64,000 nucleotides of DNA from Glycine soja (Eukaryota > Streptophyta > Magnoliopsida > Fabales > Fabaceae), in NCBI RefSeq assembly GCF_004193775.1, contig NC_041012.1, forward strand, positions 8,267,223 to 8,331,222, written 5' to 3'. The position numbers were made by a program, and so were the translations under genes. Shown here piece by piece: positions 26,307 to 36,854 of this stretch. Numbering within the stretch: the stretch's first letter is position 1; each line of letters begins with the position of its first letter. The notes under the pieces were generated by a model. The model ran no database searches. It saw only the letters and a list, made by a program, of their open reading frames with translations, and was not told the DNA's origin.

Positions 26307-27211
26307 TCTGAATCAACCACAACTTCCACTGCCCAGAACAAAAATGGCCCCAATAATTATCTTACCATCTTCGTAAATGGGTCGCTAAAGGGAAAAATAA
26401 AATGAAAATTAAGAGGTAGAGTTGTATTTATTAAAAAAATTCACTAAATCTTTTAAATTTTAAAAAACTTGAGCATCGTTAATGTGACGACAAGCATGGT
26501 AAAATTACTAAAATATCAAGACAAATACTAATAGGTTTTATTAGAATATTAATTAAAAAATTAAAAAAAATAATTTATTAAAATGTGTAAAATTATTTTA
26601 ATCAAAGAATACTGACGGACAAGATTCATAGTTAATTATAATCCAATTATTAGAAAATCATTTTTCTCAATTTATGATTTATTTTCAATTTTTCAATTTG
26701 GTTTTACTTCTTCTATTTTAAATATAAAAAAAAACATATGAAACATTACTTTTTGTTTACTTCAATTTTGTCCCAAATAAATCATTAATGTGACACAGTC
26801 AGTCTTGAATAAGAAATAAAGAATAAGAATAATTTAATATAATATAATTGTTCTACTCGTTAAAATATTTATTATTTTTCTTAATCCTTATAAAAAAGCC
26901 AAAAAAAATAACAAAAACATTTATATGGTATATTCAAATCAAATAGTGGTGTTGCTACTCAATTTGAACGTGATTCACTCCAATAAAGAATGATTAGTTT
27001 TTAAACCAAAAAAGTTAAAACATATGTTCCAGGACTAATTCGTAGACGTGTTAATGTTCTCTCAGATTTTTCACATTGCAGTAATGGAAAGTGGTATCAG
27101 AACGAATTTTAATATATATAATCAACATATAGAAATGAAAGCAGAGCAAGCCATCGAGTCAAAGACATGTACCGTCCTAACTAATATATATTCAGGCATT
27201 GCAGTGACAAT
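26307..27211. other. promoter side of the GT47 gene and intergenic DNA, no gene
   Basis: The divergent side of the GT47 gene (its promoter and 5' UTR lie just above 26306) grades into AT-rich DNA. A sequence TGGTATCAGAACG at about 27091 resembles a retrotransposon primer-binding site, but no LTR was found with it. No coding signal is seen. Confidence 0.5.
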
Positions 27212-29519
27212 TTAGAAGGAGTTAAGGTCATCTTTTGATGATGATTGTGGGTTCTTTGGATGTTGTCCCCCATCAAATGCATCATCATCCCTATCCTTTT
27301 TTCCAAAAATCATCTCATCAAGATCATCCAACATGTCATATGGACTCTATTTCTTGAACATGCAACAGGCTTTCTAATCAGCTAGCCTTCCTCTTTGGTA
27401 AAACGGGGTGACTCATCATGCTCAATAGCAACATCTACCATAACTCTGTTCAGGTTCAGGTTCAAGTGGAACAACAACTGTAGGCTGCTTCTTCTTCCGC
27501 TCTTCTTAATCTCATCATTAACATTCAAGGCCTAGAAAAGCACTGCTTCATTATCCCAGTCTCAACGATTCTATGGACATCAGGGATTGACGACTCTGAC
27601 ACAGAAGTTTACCATTAAACAAAAGGATGTGCATACAACAACATCATACCTAATAGAAACAGCATGGTATCGTGAATATAGAGCAGAAATTGATATGCAG
27701 CAGCTATATATATGTTATATATTGGCATGGCTAAAACTAACAAATGAAATTGTATCCATAAACTGAATATTTTGGCACAAAATTTATCGATGGATGTCAA
27801 CTCAAATGAGAGCAACCAAAAAGGAAGCATGCAGTAGAACACAACAAAAAGTAAAATACCTTTAACACATCCTGCTGCGTTGAAGAAGACAGAAAGAAGC
27901 TCAATGCTATTTCTGGCGACATCAAAAGTTTCCTTTATTTGTTCAGACGTAAAACTTTGCACATGAATATCATCATGCTGCATAAGATGTGCAAGACTGA
28001 CATCAGCCTGTGGAGTAGTGGCAGAGCGAGGAGGAGTAACAGACGTAAAACTTTGCCCATGAATATCAAATTGAATATATAAGATTTGCAAAACTGACAT
28101 CAGCTGAAGCAGTAGCAGAACGAGGAGTAAACACGGGAGCCAAGCTTTCGTTGTCACGGCTAGGGAATCCAATACCCCTTGATTTCAAACTCTGAACCAG
28201 AAAGGTTTAGAATTTACATATATAAAAACCATTCATGAGACTTCAATTAACAGCTTTATTTTGCGTGAGAGCTGGTTCATAACAGTATTTATGACGAAGT
28301 AATCTATGCAACGATCATGGTTTGGTTGCCTCAGTTCTTGTACACTCCTAACAGCTTAATTAAATTTTAAGGTAGAGTTGATTCATGACAAAAAAGTGAT
28401 ACACAAGTTCGAAAGCAAAAGTATCAAACTAAGATGTTTGTTTTACGAAATTTTATTGGAATCGCAAGAATATGAAAATGAGAATATGTTTTCCTATGTT
28501 TATTAAAAGGTAATCAAAAAATATTTTTAGGTATAACTTATTCTTAGAAATTCATATTGCACATGATTTTTCATCTTTTTATATTTTGATGAGAATGTTT
28601 AAAATAATTTTTCACTTTCTTTTATCTTCTTAATCAGGCTTATTTATTTTATTTTTTAAAATTAAATTAAATTTAAAAGTATTTCCATAAATTAAAAATA
28701 TACCAAACATGTTTTGATGAGAATAATAACATTTTCCAGAATACTATTCCTTGAAATATAAAGAAAGGCCCCTTAATATAATTGTTAATTAACAAGATCA
28801 GGAATTCAATTAATTAAGGTGATTTAATTTTATTAACAGCTAATTTATCAAATTCCTAAATAAAACTATATACATCTACAAAGTATTTTGGCATCCGATT
28901 AATTATTGGCTGAAATGGTCCAAACAAATCTTTTGACTTCACACTATAAGCATATTTTGCTGTCTTATTTAACTGACAAGCATTGAAAGTTGTAAAAGTA
29001 CCTTGTAAGTTTCTGCATACACAGGCAGATAGCGAAGCTCAATGGTTGACTCTCCCCATGCCTGAATCATCATCAAAGCCTTATTCCGATTATTAACAAT
29101 AGTCTGAGGGTCATCAATGAGCTTGATAATCTAATCAAGGACTCTCTCAGTTGCCACCTCCAAGAAAGCCTTGTCACAATTCTTGACCAATGATTCAAGC
29201 AAAACAAAAGCCAGGTACTGAACTCTAGGAGGACTCTTGGCCACGACCCGTTTCTTAATTACACGTACCAATTCGGCGGTGTTAAGTTGATCAGCATTTA
29301 TGAAGTCACAGATATGAAGAATTCCAGCCCATTCAGGCTCATGAAGGGCCTCAGAGGTAGCTTCCCCAACGAGTTTATCAGCATGCCTTGAATCCTCCTG
29401 CTGATAAAACTCCTTCACCTTGAACTCATGCCAGCGCTCATCTTCCGACCCACCTCAACCCCACCAATTTTCAGACGCTCCCCCAAAGCGTTGACTTTTC
29501 CCATCAAATTTTCACTCAT
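27212..29519 (-). pseudogene. TOL1: TOL1-like (TOM1-like, VHS and GAT domain) pseudogene
   Basis: Intact relatives recognise ubiquitinated plasma-membrane cargo at early endosomes and hand it to ESCRT. The copy starts at 29519 (MSENLMGKVNALGERLKIGG) and its VHS region is clear (ALHEPEWAGILHICDFINAD). It is broken at several points: a frameshift near 29421-29432 after KMSAGMSS, an in-frame TAG at 29131-29133 after ATERVLD, frame changes in the GAT region (about 27400-27600), and a stop in the C-terminal tail. The end is recognisable at 27212-27340 (DMLDDLDEMIFGKK, then SSSKDDLNSF). Introns are kept (28192-29001 and from 27859 down), so it is a decayed duplicate, not a retrocopy. A roughly 100-base tandem duplication sits at about 27945-28135. 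It lies beside the GT47 gene as TOL1 does in Arabidopsis (At5g16880, At5g16890, from memory). Confidence 0.85.
27945..28135 (-). repeat. tandem duplication inside the TOL1 pseudogene
   Basis: Two adjacent copies of about 95-100 bases both contain, on the plus strand, CAGACGTAAAACTTTGC, CATGAATATCA, AAGACTGACATCAG or AAAACTGACATCAG, and GAGGAGTAA. They correspond to the segment between the VHS and GAT domains. The duplication shifts the reading frame and so post-dates or contributed to loss of function. Confidence 0.75.
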
Positions 29520-29976
29520 ATTTTTCCTTAATTACTCAGTTTGACCCCACGAATGGCCTCAAAATCTGCAGAAACAAAACAGAACTTAATTTACAATAAA
29601 TATATATATATATAGACATAGACCCCCTTATGCAACAACAAAAATATATATGATTGTTGGAAATTAAATGGGATCCTTGAAAATCAAGTTACATATATCA
29701 AGACAAATTTAACAAATTACATTGACCCATTAAAACAAAATTTAAGAAAAATAAAAAATTTAATTTTACGTAATTAATTCTAAAATAAATATTTTATTTT
29801 ATAAAATAAAATCATACAAGTAATATATATTTATAAATTTTAAATTATAAAACAAATATTTACTTAACATTAATTTCCCTTATCACTGAAAAATTAGAGC
29901 ACTTGAAGTTGAAGTGGATTGCCATCTAATGGCCTCATGTCATGGCAAATAAAATACAGATAATACACAGACAAAC

Positions 29977-30829
29977 CTTTGCATTTCAATATATTGGATT
30001 TTTCCCGGAAAGGTAAGAAATTCTCTCAAATCTTGCTCGGTTGCACTTGAAGAGATGTTGCTGACTTTCACCGATATCTGTTAATTAAACAGAGAAAAAA
30101 AAAAGACAAATATATTAGCAATTTCTATTGTCAAAAAATGTATTTTCTTGATGTTCATATACCACCACATCATGATTGAAACTTGAAAGTTAAGAAATGT
30201 GTACAGTGGCTCTTGTATCCTCTTCGTTTCTTCGTAGATTTTCCTAACTTATACCGTTTACATCGATCACAATTACATTTCTATTATTGAAGTACGCATG
30301 TTTTGTTTCAAAAAAACATTTTTTGTTTTGGTATTTTAATTTCACGAATAATTATAAAAATGTCAAGCTCTTCTCACGTTTTCTGATTTCAAAGATTTAT
30401 GGAGGAAATTATGAAAAGAACAAATACCACACAGGCCTCATCTTGTTTTCAGTTTTCTATTTTCTGCTCTCAAATTAATTAATATGCTTCACGAACAACA
30501 AAATATAAATATATGAGAATGACAACTATGTCCAATTTTACCGTTTATATAATCAATTGAATGAGAATTCCCACAAAAAAAGAGTCGCGCAAAACTCAGA
30601 CAGAAATCGAAAACCTCATTCAAAATGTTAGAATTTAAAAACAAAAAAAAGGACATGAATTTTTATAAGCTAACATAAATTATATTGATTAGAAATCCAT
30701 ACCAGATCCACCATATATAAGAACTCCAAAACATGGAATCATCTACCTTACAACAAGATGTCCTTAAATACGTTTTTCTTAATTATAAATAAAATCATGA
30801 TCATCGAAGAAGGTGCAACTAACCGCCAT
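29977..30829 (-). pseudogene. BPA1: 5' fragment of a BPA1-like RRM gene (two exons)
   Basis: On the minus strand, ATGGCG (30824-30829) followed by a GT donor joins an exon at 29977-30077 with proper AG and GT borders. The join reads MAISVKVSNISSSATEQDL, then REFLTFPGKIQYIEMQ, the first strand and helix of an RRM like that of BPA1 (binding partner of ACD11), where VKVSNVS and EFFSFSGDIEYVEMQ are conserved. None of the later exons (rest of RRM, Ala-rich C-terminal half) can be found down to the TOL1 pseudogene, so only the first 36 residues or so remain. Arabidopsis BPA1 is, as I recall, At5g16840, two steps from TOL1, which fits a decayed collinear copy. No stop codon is seen inside the remaining exons. 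A chimeric transcript into the TOL1 remnant would stop almost at once. Confidence 0.7.
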
Positions 30830-32306
30830 TATATCTGGTTCTTTGAAGCCTATGCCAGAGATCAATCTTTCCCTAGAGAAGAAGTGGTTTGAAGTTTTGC
30901 TAACGGAATTAATAATGGTTATTTACGTAAGAGTGAATCTTTTTTCGGTTTTCCATTTCCTCCTTTTGATGATCGAATCTATTTATTAATCTAAGTCATA
31001 TAAATTAAGGTTGAAATGATGTGAGATAAGCGTATCAACAATATTGTACTCTCTAAAGTTGCCAAATAAGTTGTTTCGAATTTGTTTCCTCTTGCCAACC
31101 AGCTGTGGCGGATACACGTGAACCCGTGCTTAAAAAATAACTAAAAATAGATATGTTGATTATGAATAAGTTCAGGAGAGTTTATAATGGTCTATGCTTA
31201 TATTTATTTTCAAATACAAAATTATTTCATTTGCACATGATTTGTTGGAGTAAAGAATGATTTTATTTTTAATTTTTTTAGATGTTTTAATTCTCAAAGT
31301 TTAAAATCATTAATGTACTTGTTGTCTCTTCTTTGAATTGTAATTACCTAGTGTTTTTTAATTTTCAACAAATTCTTGCTGGATGATTGCTAATTTTTTG
31401 TTTTATTGTGATGCCAAAGATTAATTGATACTAAAAATTAATATATATATATATATATACACACACGAGGTTAATATGCGATGATTAAATTCTCCTTAAG
31501 TGAACTCTTTACTAAAAATGAAAAATTAAAAAAAACATTACAAAGTAGTACAATATCTTGCAATCTAATTAACATAATCAAACTTAAAAATAGTACATAT
31601 CTTGCAATTTTATGCTTATACTTCAGCCAGTGGGAGAAAAATTAATTATGTTAATTAAGAAAGTTAATTAATAATTTAATTACATCAATTTTAATTAAAA
31701 ATTATTTTTTTCTGAATTCATTTTTCATTAAAGTTGATATCAATAATAAATAATAAAAAAGTGACTAGAATTAAAATCTCAATTAAATAAAAAAATATTT
31801 TAAAAATAATAGCATTAAATAAAATAAATTAGTTTTGATTTTCTTTCTTTATATATGAGACCAACGACAATACTAAACTGAGAAGAGACACTTAGGTAAT
31901 TACTCTAACATCATGTAATTAATGTCTTTTAGATCTTTATGATGCGAAAGATCACAGTGCTTTGTTTGATTTGGATCTTTTTTCTCCTAAAATGTAATGA
32001 GACTATAAATCAATAGTACGTAACACCTAATAATGAACAAACCTTAGCTTAATTAATTACTTCAAACTAGCATGAATCTGCCAAGCTTTTAAAGCAAAGC
32101 ATGAATCTGCCAAATTATTACAGTACTTGGGTTGGGGAGGTTTCGACACGATACGGCTGCTGTAGTAAACTAGCACTGCATTTAACAGTGTGCATGTGCA
32201 TGTGCACATGCTACAGTTGCTATTATTATATACTACGTGTCTACGTCCTATATATACGCATACTACAGTTACTATTATTTTATTCATCAGTGTGCATGTG
32301 CATCAT
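30830..32306. other. intergenic region downstream of CYP76, no gene seen
   Basis: AT-rich sequence between the BPA1 fragment and the 3' end of the P450 gene. The part next to 30830 corresponds to the 5' UTR and promoter of the BPA1 remnant. A small AT run followed by AC repeats sits at about 31441-31467. The segment 32060-32306 probably carries the P450 3' UTR. Confidence 0.5.
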
Positions 32307-34090
32307 TCATGACACGATGACACCATGCACTTTCTCGGGAATGAGTATAACGGGTTGAGCCTTTGCTAAAGTTATCCCAAAGCTATCTTCCATGTTCATA
32401 ACATCATCATCTTCAACAAGTTTCCAGTTAAAACAGTTTATTAGCGAACCCAACACCAAATACAACATCCTCATGGCCAACGGCAAGCCAAGACAAATCC
32501 GACGCCCAGCACCGAACGGGGTAAGCTCAAAGCTGTGACCTTTGACATCAATATCCTCCGAATCCATCAAGAACCTCTCCGGTGAAAACACGTTTGCATT
32601 ATTTTTCCATATGCTTGAGTTTCTTCCAATAGCCCACACATTGACAAACACTTGTGCATCTTTTGGGATTGTGTAGCCACCACTGATTTCCACATCTGCA
32701 TTGGCTTTCCTGGGAATCAAAAATGGGACTGCAGGGTGCAATCGAAAGGTTTCTTTGATCACTGCTTGCAAATAAGGAAGCCTACCAATATCTGATTCCT
32801 CCACCGCTTTTCCTCTGCCAATGGTTTCCTCCAGCTCTTGCTTTGCCTTTGACATTGCCTTTTCATTTTGGAGCAATTCTGCCATTGCCCATTCTACCGT
32901 AGATGTAATCGTATCCGTTCCCGCAACAAACAAAGTCTAGTGATTAAACCACAGCCATTAATTAATTAAACAAGAAGATTTCATATATGACGATATATAA
33001 TCAAGTAATTGGTACCATTAGATTTATAATAAAAATAATTCTTAAATTTTAATTACCGAATTGTATATTCCAACTCTAGATCAGGAAGATTCATTTTTGT
33101 TCTAATGAACCAAAAGCTTAAAAAAATTGAAAATAGAATCTATTAAAAATGAATTAACAATTCAAGAGGAGTATATATATGTATATATGTACGTACCAGA
33201 GCTAAATGTTCAATTTTGGTTTGGTCCATCTCTTGGCAGTTGAGCAAGGTATTTAGCATGTCATTGTTGGTGTCATGGCCATGGTTGTTTTCTCTGAGCT
33301 TTAACCTCTGATGAATCAAAGCGCGAAAGGTGTCAATGATCTTGCCGGTATAAACAGTGGTGCGAGTCTTGATACCCTGCGGGTCCATGAATTTGAGTAC
33401 AGGGAAGAAGTCAGCGAGGTTTGGTTTACCACTCTCTTCCATGATTTTGAGCACCAAATCCTTGAAATCTACAGCAGCAGCAGAAGAAGAAGAGTGGACC
33501 AAATCTAGAGAGAAAAAAGTGTTGGAAAGCAAATTCATGGAAGTGTTGAAAACTGCTTTTCCAACATCCACCGCTTCACCAGCTAGGCTGCTTCGGTGGA
33601 TATCGTGGAGGAGTTGATGCAGTTTGCTGCGCCTGAGATCTTGGCTCGCATCAAGAGTCTTGTTGGAGAATAGATTAGCGATGCATATTTTTCTAAGGTC
33701 TCTCCAGAGAGGTGAAACGGGCAAGAAGGTAATGCTGTGGTTGTGGTGGTTGTGAACCTGCACGGCCTGTGGAATGACACGGTTTGACGACAAGGAGTGG
33801 TCGTGGGTTAGGAGCACCTCTTTGGCCATGTCGGCGGAAGAGACCACTATGGTGGTTACTTGGCCGAACTTGAGAGTCATGATTGGGCCGTGAGTCTCGG
33901 CGAGTTTGGCCAGAGATTGGTGGGGCTTTTTGCCCAGTGCAAGAAGGTTTCCGATTATGGGAAGAGGGAAAGGGCCTGGTGGGAGTTTGGAACCTGCTCT
34001 ACTCGATGAAACCACCCAGATCCAGTGTGCGCCAAGTGTTGCTAAAGTTAACACAAAGAGGACCATGCAACTTAGAAACAACTCCATCAT
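32307..34090 (-). CDS. CYP76: cytochrome P450, CYP76 family
   Basis: Two exons, 33197-34090 and 32307-32936, join in phase 0 to give 507 residues, normal for a plant A-type P450 with its single conserved intron position. The protein is an ER-anchored monooxygenase: an N-terminal hydrophobic helix (residues 4-27), proline hinge LPPGPFPLPIIGN (from 36), I-helix AGTDTITS (303-310), K-helix ETFR (360-363), PERF (417-420) and the haem loop FGAGRRICLG with cysteine 446. CYP76 enzymes often hydroxylate monoterpenols such as geraniol, or herbicides; the substrate here cannot be read. The start at 34090 (ATG ATG GAG) is chosen because no upstream ATG is in frame after the TATA box. The I-helix carries I308 where a second Thr/Ser is usual in the A/G-G-x-D-T-T motif. 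It has no place in the Arabidopsis collinear order I recall, so it may be a later insertion. Confidence 0.93.
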
Positions 34091-34154
34091 CTCTCTCTGC
34101 TTCCTACACACCAACCACAATAATGCAGGAAAACCCTTTAGTCATCTATTCCTC

Positions 34155-34161
34155 CTTTATA
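34155..34161 (-). promoter_or_regulatory. putative TATA box of the CYP76 gene
   Basis: TATAAAG on the minus strand, 65 bases upstream of the chosen ATG. This spacing leaves a 5' UTR of about 30-40 bases and supports the start at 34090. Confidence 0.55.
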
Positions 34162-34881
34162 CCACTACCCGTAGACAAGGCAATTTTGAAAATTTTATTT
34201 ATTTTATGGGATAATAAAGTTTTTTTTTTTAAAAAAAATTTAACTTAATTATATATATTCAAGACTCAATTTAAAATCATTGTTTAAGCTCAAATAATTT
34301 TCCATTAATTAAATCATGCACAATTTATTAACATTGTTTATACTAATTACAAGCATATTTTTTTAAATTTGAGGGGTTAAAATGTTTTATATTTTAAAAT
34401 TAGAGAGCTAAAAATAATTTATTTTAAATTTTAAAGACTAAAAATGTAATTAAGTGTTTATTTTTTATTTTGTAGGTTCTGAAATAGAATGTAAGTTTAT
34501 CATTTTTTTATAGTAATGTAAGTTTATCATTATTCATTATTCTTTTGTGTATTTTATTAAAGAACTAATAAAGATATTTCTTGCCTGATTTCGTAAATTG
34601 TTCCTATTGTGTAGCAATTATCCTTTTCTTTATTTTATTAAAGAACCAATATAAAAAAAAATCCTCCCATGATTTCTTATAATTTCGTAAACCGTTCCTG
34701 TAAGCTAAAGGTTGTTCTAAAATTTATCATGTACAGATGTACTGATTATGACAATCCTTATCTTTAGGTTTTTTTTTTTACTAAAATGAGACAATTTTTT
34801 GAAAAAAAAATGAAAATCGATACTTTTTTAAAACACTACAGAAGTATGAATAAGTATGTTTTAAAACATGACTTAGAGAAG

Positions 34882-35090
34882 TGTTTTAGACTTTAGTTTC
34901 AGAAATTTTATTAATAAAAATCATGTTTTGTGAACCAACTTATATATATATATGGAAGTCGCTGATTGGTGTAGGACTTGTCTATTTTTTTAATAATTTC
35001 TGGTGATTATAGACGAGTTTTTTGTTTGAAGGACACAAGGGAATCAAACTTTTATTATTTAAATGACAAGTGGCAAAAATCATTTCAGCA
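34882..35090 (+). repeat. direct repeat, copy 1
   Basis: This copy matches 36611-36854 in the same orientation. Shared blocks include TTTCAGAAATTTTATT, AAAATCATGTTTTGTGAACC, GTCGCTGATTGGTGTAGGAC and AATTTCTGGTGATTATAGAC. Identity is high by eye, about 85-90 percent outside the AT runs, so the duplication is fairly recent. Flanks are unrelated. Confidence 0.8.
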
Positions 35091-35403
35091 CCTGGCATTT
35101 GCAGGATAAAATATGAAATTGCATGGGCAGAGAGGGATGCAGCAGGGGCAAAGGGGGGCTTATTGTTCATTTGGTAACAGCAAAACACGGGAAGGAAAAT
35201 GATAAAAATAAAAAATAAACAGTTGAAATGCACAGGAACGAGATGGAGAAGAACAAAAATAATACATACCGAAAGAGGGGAAGGGAGGAAGCCGGGGGGT
35301 CGCGCAGAGGAGGGGAAGGGTATGAAGAAGTGCGAAAGTGAGGAAATGTCTAAGGGCGTCGGTGCATGGGTGGACCAAAAGAAAAGAAGAAAAGTCCAAA
35401 AAT

Positions 35404-36456
35404 GGGAACTTTTACTATAATTTTTTTTATTTTATTATTTGTGTGGATTTCAAATTATTATAAAAAAAATATCTAAACCTAACATGTGTCAAGTCTAACG
35501 TTACACGTCATATCACTTCTAACTTTTTAATATTTTTTAAATTAAGTCATAAAAATTTTAACTATTTCAGTTTAATTTTTTTATGACTTTCAAAATTGTA
35601 TATGTCTCTTTTTTTAACTTATATCTTTGAAATCGTAATTTTTTTTAACTTATTACTTTGAAGTGTAAGTTTTGTTTTACCTTTAAAGTTTTTTCTTTTA
35701 AAATTTTTTCTTTTTTTGTTTTGCTTTCATTTTTTTTTTTAAAATTATAAACAATTTTATTTATTTAATTATTAAATAAATATAATATATTTTTTATTTT
35801 TTATATTTTATATTTTTTTAATTTTTATTATTCATTTTATATATTTTATGTATTATGATATTTTTAATTTAACAATTATTTTTATTACTAAATTATTAAA
35901 TGTTGTTAATAGTAAAAAATTTTATACAAAATAAATAATATTATTTTATAAAGTATAATTCAATATTAGTAACAAAACATTTTAGTATTTATTTTAAAAT
36001 TTTAGTTTCTTAAAATTTAAGTATTTAAAATAAAACAAATATTTAAAAAAAATATTAAATAACATTATGTTAGTTTTTTATTTCATTTACAAAACAAATG
36101 AATTCAATAACATTATTAAAAAATTATCTAAATTTTAAATATATGAAATATATTAAATAAAATAATATTTAAAAATAAAATTATATTCAAATAATTAAAT
36201 AAATAAATGAAAATTTCTAAAAGAAAAAACTTTAATCATAAAAAAAAACTTACAACTTAAAAAAAAACTTAAAACTCCATATTAAAAATTTTGAAGTCAT
36301 AAATAAATAAAAAAATTAAACTGAAGTTGTAAAAATTAAAAAAAAAAAGAAGAATAATAAATTGTATACAACTTATTCTATTTTCGATAATAATTTGAAA
36401 TCAATTCCATAATGGAAAAATTGAAAAAAAAATTACAGTCATTTAGTAAAAGTGCC
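35404..36456. mobile_element. non-autonomous inverted-repeat DNA element
   Basis: About 1.05 kb and extremely AT-rich. The left end reads GGGAACTTTTACTATAATTT; the reverse complement of the right end reads GGCACTTTTACTAAATGACT then GTAATTTTTTTTC. Further matched blocks lie inward: GATTTCAAATTATTAT and CAGTTTAATTTTTTTAT occur in both arms. No transposase is encoded. The target duplication is unclear because both flanks are A-rich. The family is not identified. Confidence 0.6.
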
Positions 36457-36610
36457 AAAAAAAATGAGAAGGTGAGCGTTACTAAAAATTATTTAAAATC
36501 TAAAATTTTAAATACTAGAGACATTTAATCCATGATATTATGAGATTCACTGGAAAGTCATCTAAAATTTTAATTTAGAATCTTCCACCAAAAATGCTTT
36601 AATGAAATTT

Positions 36611-36854
36611 GTTTTAGACTTTTGTTTCAGAAATTTTATTTATAAAAAAAATATAAAAATCATGTTTTGTGAACCGACTTATATATATATATATATTATT
36701 TTTTAACTTACAATATTGAAGTCGCTGATTGGTGTAGGACTTCTCTATTTTTTTTTTATAATTTCTGGTGATTATAGACGAGTTTTTTGTTTGAACGATA
36801 CAAGGGAATCAAACTTTTATTGTTTAAATGCAACTGGCAAAAGTCATTTCACCA
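36611..36854 (+). repeat. direct repeat, copy 2
   Basis: Second copy of 34882-35090, with an extra TATATA run and about 30 additional bases before GAAGTCGCTGATTGG. The two copies bracket the inverted-repeat element at 35404-36456 and a further 300 bases. The ends are not TG...CA, so they do not look like LTRs. Confidence 0.8.

Noticed and set aside
25827..26376. Open frames opposite GT47 exon 1
   Set aside because: They mirror the GC-rich first exon and have low-complexity Gly/Glu/Arg content with no domain.
27091..27103. TGGTATCAGAACG, resembling a retrotransposon primer-binding site
   Set aside because: One mismatch to the usual TGGTATCAGAGC and no LTR pair, polypurine tract or gag-pol frame nearby; likely chance or a very short remnant.
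27615..28172. 185-residue minus-strand frame in the TOL1 remnant
   Set aside because: It runs through the broken exon in a wrong frame and into intron sequence; its hydrophobic look comes from T-rich intron DNA.
34882..36854. LTR retrotransposon or solo LTRs
   Set aside because: The repeats do not begin TG or end CA, there is no primer-binding site, and the interior has no coding remnant.
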